Made by a program: the position numbers and the translations under genes
Shown here: positions 55,480 through 64,000 of the stretch, piece after piece
Layout of the letters: every line of letters starts with the position of its first letter
How positions within the stretch are numbered: position 1 is the stretch's first letter
The notes under the pieces: model-generated
The model's input: the letters and a program-made list of their open reading frames with translations, nothing else
Told to the model about the DNA's origin: nothing
Database searches by the model: none
DNA from: Fusarium oxysporum f. sp. lycopersici 4287
Lineage: Eukaryota; Ascomycota; Sordariomycetes; Hypocreales; Nectriaceae
Assembly: GCF_000149955.1 (NCBI RefSeq)
Contig: NC_030989.1
Coordinates: 2,055,839-2,119,838 of the forward strand
Reading direction: 5' to 3'
Length of the DNA: 64,000 bases

Positions 55480-56061
55480 GGCGCCTGAGATGCTGAGTCT
55501 ACGAAGGCGAGAAGACGCTGATGCTGTTGCTATAGATGGATATGTAGCGAGCATACAGTTGGTCGTAGAGTATCGCGGTGAATTGGGATGGAGGAAAAGC
55601 GAGGCTAGAGTTGATTTGGCGATGTTCGATGATGTAGTTGAGGTCCAAGTTTGTCGACCCTTGAGAATAAAGTGACGGTGGGGCCTGTGAGCTGTAACTG
55701 CGACGCTACTGGTCCGAGGCGGCTCCAGGGCCTGTATAGGCGACAGGCGCCGCATTTCAGGTGCCTAAGGTCTGGATGCAAGTAATGGGAGTCACAAGCG
55801 GGGTGCTGCTCAATCAAGATGGAACAATACCTAAGGTATAAAGTGAATTCAGAAGGTGTGAATCATGTTTTGTGAAAGCGTATCAGAGAACAGCATGAGA
55901 CTTTCCAGAGCAAGCTCAACAAAGACAACCTTTCACCCGAACTCCATCCATTACATACATACTTTACCTTATTACCCCTCATTGAACTGAACTGAACCCA
56001 GCTGAGCTGAGCTGCATTTACTTGCATTTCACCTGGCACTCTCTTTTCTCTGCTTTTCACT
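55480..56061. other. Divergent intergenic region
   Basis: About 580 bp between the HAD-like gene (-) and the DUF167 gene (+). Near 55983-56010 there are short tandem GAACT and GAGCT runs. Minus-strand frames at 55605-55817 and 55863-56060 show no motif. It must hold both promoters. Confidence 0.45.
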
Positions 56062-56482
56062 ATGGCGNNNNNNNNNNNNNNNNNNNNNNNNNNNNNNNNN
56101 NNNNNNNNNNNNNNNNNNNNNNNNNNNNNNNNNNNNNNNNNNNNNNNNNNNNNNNNNNNNNNNNNNNAAAAAGTCTCCTCTGTGCTCTGTGCATCTTCAG
56201 CTTCGCGGGAAACCGGGAGCCAGCAAGAACCGCGAGGGCGTCATAGCCGTCGCCGACGATGCAATCGAGCTGTGCGTTTCTGCTCAGGCGAGAGAGGGCG
56301 AGGCCTACAAGGCTGTAGTTCAGGTCCTCAGTGGTATATTGGGCGTGCCAAAGTCTAGTCTTCAGCTGACACACTGCATCAAGTCACGCGACAAGACGAT
56401 TGTGCTGGGTGGGATCAAAGGTGATGGAGAAGATTATGCAAGAAGCATACGGGAGATACTTGACAAGGCAGCGGAGGAATGA
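56062..56482 (+). CDS. DUF167/YggU-like protein, interrupted by an assembly gap
   Basis: The 3' part reads KKSPLCSVHLQLRGKPGASK and continues through NREGVIAVADDAIELCVSA, GEAYKAVVQVLSGILGVPKSSLQL and CIKSRDKTIVLGGI. That is the DUF167 fold: LxLxVxPGASK and the later SGxKSRDKxV block. Function unknown across the family. The only ATG before the gap is 56062 (ATGGCG), followed by 100 Ns (56068-56167), a placeholder of unknown true size. The frame cannot be traced through it, so the start, any intron and the first residues are not determined. The stop is at 56480-56482. Family members are usually ~100-130 aa, so little is missing. Confidence 0.8.
56068..56167. other. Assembly gap (100 N)
   Basis: Exactly 100 Ns, the conventional length for a gap of unknown size. 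It removes the 5' part of the DUF167 gene. Confidence 0.99.
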
Positions 56483-59400
56483 TCAAACACGAGTGATATG
56501 ATATATAGGTATACACTATTGGTTTGTTTCTCTGAAGATCTGAGTTTCTCATTGGTTGGTGAGTTTCTCTTCAAGACAAAGACTATATTACTGGGTCATT
56601 ATTGCCCAGAAACATTTGGGACTGGCTGACCAAATTCCACTGGTTTCCTCTCGTCCTATCGGTTGTGTATTGGATGAGGGTGGCTGACGTTAGAGTATGG
56701 CTTATATTCTATCTTACACTTCATTCATGGTCACGAAGGAAACTTTCGGTTTCACTCTGGTGGGGGAAAAGAGTCTTCTTTGATGGTCCGCTAGACGTAT
56801 GTGCCCTCCGGGGAGGGGACATGGTGTTTACTATCAAGGTGGATAACTCGAAGAACAATAGATGATCAAGTGACTGTCAAAACTCTTCATAGCTCCTCTC
56901 CATGTTAAGTATTGACGTGGCTACGGATAAATGCACTAGCTTCGCCAGCCATTTCTTCCCTTCAGAATCCATAGTTAGGAGCATCTCGATGATATCGCAT
57001 GAGGGGTGTGGTGTGGGAATCAATACCTACTGCATCGCTATATCTGTCTGAACCCTAAACGCATGAATGCTCGGCAGTGGTATTTGAGCGTTTACCGTCT
57101 TTTTCCTATCCACAATAATGTTTCATAGAGAGAATGCAGGGCTGCATATCAAGCCCTGGGGCTGAGAAGGACAAGGCCCACGGACTACTGAACGCGTATG
57201 TGTCTCTTTTTTTTTTTAAATTGCCATGCGCTGTGCATCGGCTTTTCTCATCATCATCGGCATGTTGAGTTTCGATCGATCGAAGGGATTGCCACCCTGT
57301 CGTTCCGGCCGCGGATACAAGAGAGCCCAGCTAGAGACAGAAAAAGGTCGATGCCCGATATTTGACAGTCCCTTTGATTTGGTCCAAGCGGCTAGGCCGT
57401 ATCCGCTATGTGAGGAGTATTGACAATGTGGTGATCAAGTTGAGGTTGAACAGAGACAGGAGGTATAACGTCCCAACAAGAGATGGGACGAAAAGTTCTG
57501 AGCATACCGGAGGCCTCTGGCATTCACACTATTGCAAAGCAATAGCACCAAGTTGTACTTGATGTTCAATCGCTTATCGGAATCTCCAGACAGACTATCA
57601 GAGCATGCAACGTGAGGCCCAAAGGATCGGCAATCCCTCACTCACTCAGGTCTAGTTTGCAGATCGATACTTCTCGACCCCTTTTGACCAATTTAGACAC
57701 CTAATATTCACACACCGGCCGACCGGTAACCGACAAGACCCCGCACCCCATCCTGCAGAAAGCTACAGAGCAACCGATGCTTGTTGCCCAGCCCTTGGGG
57801 ACACAGCCCATTGCCTCACAGTTTTCTGCGTCATATCGATCACTCAGAACAGAGGAGCCACAGTAGCGAGGGGTTCTCCTCTCCAGCCCCAGCGAAGTCA
57901 CACTCCTTATCTTGGTACTGAGAGTGACTCTGCTGTGGCTGAATGCCCTCAACTTGCCAGAACAGGAAGCATGTCTAGCTGATTGACAAATACCATTGGA
58001 CGCTTGTTGCACAACCCACGGGCGGGATCTTCTCAGTCCCTGCGATGTAAATCACAACCCTGATTCTGAATAGGTAGTTTTCAGGGAACATATCGACACT
58101 TGTCAAGTGAAATGTCTCCAGTCATCTTTCCTCTTTCTCACCGACCTTTTCTCACACTCCTCGCAAAAGAACCGCCCGTCAAACGGTCGCCCACGGTTAT
58201 GGTCTTTCTTGGCCGCTAGAGTCGCTTAGCATTGCACCACGGGATCCCTTCGGGCCCAGGGTTGTTGTGAGTTTGTTAGCCACAAGTCCGGCGTTTTGAT
58301 CAATGACACCCAATGATGGCTCATGTTGAAGAGTGACTTGTGGCTCAAGGCTCGTCGATCCCTCATGACAGCGCACGCCCCTCAAAGACTAGGTAGGTAA
58401 GTACTCAAGTACCTCCCACAGACTCCAATTACCCATCATATGGATGCCGAGCCAGTCAACGTTGGAAAAAACCATGTGAGGTTTCACTGCTGTCGAAACA
58501 CATGTATCGCCACCTATGAGGCGGATATGATGTGAACTGTGGCTTATCATTGCTCCCCTTCTGTGGCGAGTAGAGTAATTAGTATGTCCCTAGGTCCCAT
58601 TGAAGCACACCACAATTGTCAGGACCTGATTATTATGGTCTCATCCGGGCCGTTGAGTGACCCTTGCTCAGCTCAGTGAGCCAAATTGAGGGGGAGGTGG
58701 CTTGGGAGGGAGTAGGTGAAGTGTTAGAGTGTGTCGCGTACCCGCCCATCACTTTCAATTGACAATGGCGATCCAATTCCCCTGAGGCGCGAGCTTAACC
58801 TCGATTGTGGCTAGTAATGACCAGTTGCACGATCATGACATGGGATTAGGTCCCAATGTCCGGGTACCGCCATGCACCGGATCCAATGTTTGCATGATAA
58901 CACAATTTCCCATGTCAACGGATACCGGGAGTATGTTGCCGACCGAGGTGCTCTATTTGTGCAGCAAAGCGCCGTACTGCACTTCAACTGCAGACACGAT
59001 GCACATAGCTGGGTCATGCCATGCCATCGCCGATGAATCGAGACTCACCCGCCAAGCGAACATGCCAACATAGGCGACGCAACAAAAGACCAAAAGACTC
59101 TTGAGCCAAAAGGGTTTGTCCCGATGGGGAATGAAATATACCATGGGAGTCTGGAACGTGCGCGCGTCCTTGTACTCGGTGAGTTCCTCTATCATTCTCA
59201 CGCCGTGAGCTGGGATACTTCACTGCAACCGCCTCTAATTCCCCTCAAACTAGACAGCGCATCGCAGATTAGAACAAACAGGTGCGACAAATCATATTCG
59301 AAGACGCGCCAGGCACCTTATGCCCATGAAACATCGCTAACACGCCAATGTCCAAGACCATCATTCCTAGTCAAGTTGAGCGGAAGCTTGAATCACTTAC

Positions 59401-61147
59401 AAGCCACAACGTTAAATTGATCCTAAACTGTGAAGCTCGACGTAACCCCAGAGAGGAGACACAGTATGATTAGGTTTGTATAGTCTGGGGGAACACGCAA
59501 ACCCCCTCGCCACAGGTGGCTAAGCTCGGCACTTTGTTCCTTTCGACTCCATCTTGGCAAGGTACTCAGTTGACCAATTACTATCAACTGAAATAGTAAT
59601 CTGTTCGGAAGACGGCTCGAGGTCCCCTTGGCGAACTTGATGACCCTGTGGCAGTGTGGCTCATGTCGGTGTAACCCAATTGCGTTGCTATTTCCGAAAT
59701 CTGGGCTTCGCTTTCTCATAGACCATCTCTTTGAGTTTGCTGACCTATCCTTTCTAATTATTCATGCCGCTTGGCGCTTGTAGTCACCGGATAGAAAGTC
59801 CGGCTTGGCCAGGATATGGCTGTTTGGCTCTTGAATTCCTTACCCTTGACGCTCATTCGAAACGCATTATCGATGTACTAGCCACGAAGCGATAGCCTGG
59901 GATCGAGTCGTAATGATTTGTCCACGACACGCATGTAAACAATGCTATCGGTCCTGGACTTTGTGTCGCCGAGGGCCAGGATGGTGCCATCTCACCCACT
60001 AACACAGGTCTGGTGGTATCGAATAGCGGCCGTTGAGTGTCAGATTGGTCCGCCACCAATATTTGGCCTAAAGGACTCCACAAACGGCTGAAGCTGAGGC
60101 CCGGGCATCACGAATTGCAGTACTACATACCGTATGCCTTTAGACCTCGCTTTGTGGTGAGCACTGCTGCCGTTAGATGAACCATCAAGATCTGGGACAT
60201 GCTTGAAATATTGAACAAGTGTGGGTATTGTATATGGCATTATATGTACGTCGTATTTCCCACGAACAAAGATAAGTATTCCATCTTACTCACTCGCCCC
60301 GTCTCCTGCTTGCATTACTTCGTAAGTCCTATTTTCGTGTACGCCGGACTCATCCGCCCATTGTATAAGAATGTGATGCATATACGCTTCTGTGTTTTGC
60401 TTGAATGCATTCAAGATAAGAGGTAGTATCGCAGTAGAAATATGATGATGTCGCTTTCATGTCGGAGGTTGGACAGACTGACGAGGCCGTCCGTATAGCG
60501 TGTTGCACAAACGACTATATGTTGCTTGGCGGAATGTGGATTTATGCAGCAAAGATCCACACGTTTACAATGTTTTCGCATGATGCGGTAACAGGCGCCA
60601 AGAGTGTGCGCTCATCTTCGTATCGGGAAATCCGGCCATTTCCAAACGAGTGCATCTCGGCTTGCCAGGGTACTGTCTGTTGACGGAGAGGATGGAGAGC
60701 GGTCCAAAATTCTCACTAGTACTTCTCCTCGGTGCGAGAATAGCCGCCCATCCCATCCGTCTGCCAAATCTTCAAGGCATGCGTCAAACAAAAAGGGCTC
60801 CGAAATGGTTGCCACTGCCGACACAAGTGTGGCAGCAAAGAATGAAGAGGAAAGATGAAAATAGAATAGTAAGAATAAAAAGAAAAACCGGTGGTATCAT
60901 TTTTCAACAAGACTAACAATCGTCAACGCCCCGGAGCCAACAACCCCAATCCGTATATGTATGTGATCGTGTGTCCAACCTGGCGACAGGCCGAGAGACC
61001 CCAGCAAAACAGTACAATCCCAAGTCTAGACCCATATGTTGCTTATCGCCGCAAACTCATCGCCGTACGTAACTCAAGGTAGCAATGGCGGGAGTTGAAA
61101 AAAAAAAAAAAAAAAAAGACACAAAGGAAAAAGGAGGGATAGTGCGA
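56483..61147. other. 4.7-kb region with no supportable gene
   Basis: Convergent side of DUF167 (+) and the CP2 gene (-). Open frames are short, overlap on both strands, and lack domains. The most protein-like is minus 58953-59201 (82 codons, hydrophobic KSLLVFCCVAYVGMFAWRV) but no splice partners could be joined. Overlapping minus frames at 59423-60240 are similar in quality. The 3' end has A-runs (61100-61117). The base composition is not RIP-like; no transposon domain, tRNA or 5S gene seen. Confidence 0.5.
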
Positions 61148-63698
61148 TTAGAAAGTAAGACGGAGAACGAAACCACTTGTTGCTTTGTCGTTGGATTCTG
61201 TAATGTCTTCGGTGGCGTCGACAGCCATTTCCCATTCCCGCTTGACTGCCGGTCCAGTAACTTCTTGTATCTCAAGCGTCATGTCTTGACCTTCCTTGAG
61301 CTCTTGTACCACATCGTCGTCCATCTCCACCTCAAGGCCGTTCTGGATGGAATGGATTGTGCGGAGGATTCGGGAAGGGTCGATGCCCCACTTGGCCGCG
61401 ATTCGGTTGTTGAGTTCCTGAAGACTACGTTGCATCAGGTAGATAGCGCGGTGGTAGTCTGAGCTTCCGGGCTCGTTCGGGTTCATTCGTTGAATATAGA
61501 AGCATGCCACAGGCTTTGGACTTCGCTCCTGGGGTGGGCGATAGGACGGGTCAACACCTAGAGCCTCGATCCATCCACTAAGACTGCCATCATCGTCACC
61601 CTTCGTAATTCTTGTGGGTTGTTCAGACCCTTTCCGTGATATGTCACCTCCCGCCACTGAGTCGAAGTTCTTCCATTGACCACCAGCGCCAATACCAGAC
61701 GCCTGTGATGCCAGGGATAGAGAACTGGGCGAGGGAGAAATCATAGAGCCCGTGACAGAGCTTCGTCCGCTCCTGGCCTGCCAGTTAGGACCTTCGCCAG
61801 GCTTGGTCAGAGGCGAGATATCTCCTGGAAGAGACACAGGGTGCATGTCTGGGTCGTCAGGCTCATCGCCCCGGAGGAATAATACACTGACAGGCCGTGT
61901 ACTGGTGAACATGTCCTGCAGCGTTTGGAGCTTGAAATGTAAGTCTTCTTCCATGGTAGCTCTTCCACCGCCAGCAGAACTGGCTGAGGACATAGACCAT
62001 GTTCGCTTATGCTTCTGAACTTTGCCGGGTCTTTGCGGCTCTCCGATCTTTGCAGCTCCACTTGAACGTTTGCGCTTGCCGAAGTCCTTGAGACCACTCT
62101 CAGCTTGTGCGATTTGCTGCTTAAGCTTGTCGATAGACTTTTTCACATGTGCCACGTCGTTAGAAAGCTTCCTCTCTGCTCCATGGTCACGGAAGAGCTT
62201 GACCTTGCAGTAACAAATCTCAGGGTTGGCGTCGGCCGCTGGCTGTGAAGGATCGCACGGCACAGTGTGAGTCTTGGCGCAGAGTCTTACAGGAATACCC
62301 TTGACACCTTTCGAGTGGCTGAAATCGGTAGAGAGGAAGTTGAAGCGAACTGCGATGTTAACCTCGGGGGGGCCGTTGATCCCTGGTGTCCAGGTGACAC
62401 AGAAGCCATCAAACGAAGATGATTCAAGCTCCACACGGGTTCGCTTATCGTCACCTTCAGCTGGCTGGCCTGCCTCTACGTATTCAACTGCTTGAAGCTT
62501 TCCGCCTCTCTGGTGTGCCTCGTTAGTGCCTCTGCCTTCTTTCCAGAGACCCCAGCATACACCTGGCCGCTGTCGTTGCTGTTCATCCTCAAAAGACACC
62601 CGCACGAAGGTGCGATATTTGGTTCCGGGGGCAACGGGCATGGTAGCATTTGTATCGGCAACAGAAAGTGAGTAAGCCTGTCCCTTATTAAGATAAGTGA
62701 CAGGGATTTCGTCCGCATGCTTGATCATGGCTGTAGGAGCGTTGAGGGTTGAGTGAAACCGAAATTTTTCTGCTGAGGCCGGAAGAGGATGGGATATAGG
62801 ACCACTTGAAAATTGTCTTGTTGGCATGTTCATCATGGGTGTAGTCTTGTGAAGAGTGGCACCAATGGATGACATGCGCTCTTCAGAAGGGTCCGAATCC
62901 ATGGGCGATCCATCTTGATCCATGGTCTCATATCCTGTGTCTTGATGAACAAATGTAGATGGCGCAAAGGTTGGCTGGGGTGGGGGCGCTTGAATGAACG
63001 GGTTGAAATGGTGGAATTGATGTGGTTGCAGTGTCTGAAACCCGGACATATCCATCACTGGCTGAGCTGGGCCAGGATGCAGCGAGTCCCCCGATGTTGG
63101 CATAGACAGCGGTGTGTTAAGTCCCATTCCCAACCCGAGAGTCGGAGTATGCAGGTCGCCGGCCTGTGGGTGAAATAGTGTATTAGTGCCTCCAGGTGTA
63201 GGTGTGTAGTAGCCAGGTGGTGCATTAGCAAAGTTGGCGAATGACATGGAATTCGGATCTAAGAGAGAGGGAGTAAATCTCCAAGGGTCGTTAGTCGCCC
63301 TAGGGGTTGGATCTTGATCACGGAATGCATCATGAGTGAGGTTCTGGTTCCTGTGAAGCATGTCAGTAACACTGCGCACGTACGCCAGGTGCCAGCACCA
63401 TGGTACATAGTCACAATAGCACATACCGATCAGGTAGAGGCACAGCAGGCACGTTTTCGGCGCCAGTAGTTTGTGACAGGCCTGGAGCAGTAGCAGCAGT
63501 ACTGGCAGCAGCGAGGTCAGGGAACTGCTGTCGGAAATTGGCCAGCAGTTCATCGCCTGGCTTCTGTGAGCTCGTCCTAGGAAAGTATTGTGTTAGTCAG
63601 TAGAAAGATTAAGGCCTTCAGCCTATATTTTGAGGGCATAACAGCGCGGGTGTCCAAACTAATCGTATGTCGTATGGTGCGTACCTTTGTCGAAACAT
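61148..63698 (-). CDS. Grainyhead/CP2-family transcription factor
   Basis: Exons 63698-63685, 63576-63427 and 63350-61148; introns 108 and 76 nt; 788 aa. The start MFRQR joins TSSQKPGDELLANFRQQFPDL in phase. After a Pro/Ser/Gln-rich region, the CP2 DNA-binding domain is clear: FRFHSTLNAPTAMIKHADEIP then VTYLNKGQAYSLSV, YRTFVRVSFEDEQQRQRPGVCWGLW, FDGFCVTWTPGINGPPEVNIAVRFNFLSTDFSHSKGVKGIPVRL and EICYCKVKLFRDHGAERKLSND. A basic linker (FGKRKRSSG) and a C-terminal ubiquitin-like dimerisation region (IYLMQRSLQELNNRIAAKWGIDPSRI) follow, as in grainyhead. Neurospora CSP-2, needed for conidial separation, belongs to this family; by analogy this protein may control cell-wall and conidiation genes (inference). 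An open frame starting at 63553 reads through the second intron and is not the product. Confidence 0.93.
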
Positions 63699-64000
63699 GT
63701 CGAGACGAGCGTGCTAGGCCGTCTCAAGACAGCAACAATGTCGAATGGTTGTCAGCGCAGCGCGGAGAACAGTGTCTTCGAGTTTAGACGATCGGCGATG
63801 TCGCTAGTTTGCGAACAAAAGTCGTAGGCGCAAATTTCGAAAATAGGTTATTGGGTAAGGCAGTTGCTGCCGCTGTTCATTGATTTTGAGGTGTAGCGTT
63901 CAATGTATTGTTGCGACAACGGGTTGTGGGATGGTGGTGCTGGCCGAAGCGAAGCGAAGCGGAAAGCGTTAATCGCGGTAAGCCGTTAGACGCGTTATAA
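63699..64000. promoter_or_regulatory. Upstream region of the CP2 gene, with an MCB box
   Basis: About 300 bp to the window edge. Contains an ACGCGT box at 63990-63995 and a GAAGC tandem near 63947-63960. The box lies ~292 bp upstream of the ATG and could also belong to a gene outside the window. No other gene seen. Confidence 0.5.

Noticed and set aside
56602..57660. Possible genes in the DUF167 3' flank
   Set aside because: Frames are short, with no conserved residues, and overlap on both strands.

Overview
The window is nuclear DNA of a filamentous ascomycete. The gene set, the short introns (mostly 48-60 nt with CTAAC-like branch sites and GTANGT donors), the compact spacing and the lineage-restricted proteins point to Hypocreales, most likely Fusarium or a close relative. 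That placement is inference from gene content and style; no similarity search was run. I built spliced gene models by hand from splice signals and reading-frame continuity. For every multi-exon model the exon lengths sum to a multiple of three.

Layout. 0.4-8.6 kb: a complex I NDUFA11-like subunit (-), tRNA m1G9/m1A9 methyltransferase TRM10 (+), the DNA primase small subunit (-) with cell-cycle boxes in its promoter, and the pre-rRNA processing factor UTP22/NRAP (-). 10-13.6 kb: a VOC/glyoxalase-like protein and mitochondrial succinyl-CoA:3-oxoacid CoA-transferase. 14-19.4 kb: a quieter, lineage-specific stretch with two unrecognised proteins and AT-rich or repeated flanks. 19.5-25.6 kb: a PP28/PDAP1-like phosphoprotein, SURF6/RRP14 and VPS74/GOLPH3. 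25.6-28.1 kb: gene-poor, with a tRNA-like structured element. 28.1-37.5 kb: a two-TM protein of unknown function, mitochondrial IF-2, the 18S rRNA modifier TSR3 and a GGA clathrin adaptor. 38.4-48.7 kb: the histone chaperone subunit HPC2, RPAP1/RBA50 and eIF2A, separated by long intergenic spaces. 49-56.5 kb: an intron-containing tRNA-Lys(CUU), an MFS drug/H+ antiporter, a HAD-fold RNA-repair-like RGG protein, and a DUF167 protein cut by a 100-N assembly gap. 56.5-61.1 kb: a 4.7-kb stretch in which I can support no gene. 61.1-63.7 kb: a grainyhead/CP2 transcription factor.

The genes are mainly housekeeping, with many acting in the RNA-to-protein path: tRNA modification (TRM10), ribosome assembly (UTP22, SURF6/RRP14, TSR3), RNA polymerase II assembly (RPAP1), cytosolic and mitochondrial initiation (eIF2A, IF-2) and a tRNA gene. 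A second group serves Golgi/endosome traffic (VPS74, GGA) and mitochondrial metabolism (NDUFA11, SCOT). I see no biosynthetic cluster, no intact transposon, no CRISPR and no viral or toxin gene. The features most worth following up are the tRNA-like hairpin at 27.8 kb, the MCB/SCB cluster at the primase promoter, the in-frame-length introns in UTP22 and HPC2, and the unexplained space at 56.5-61.1 kb.
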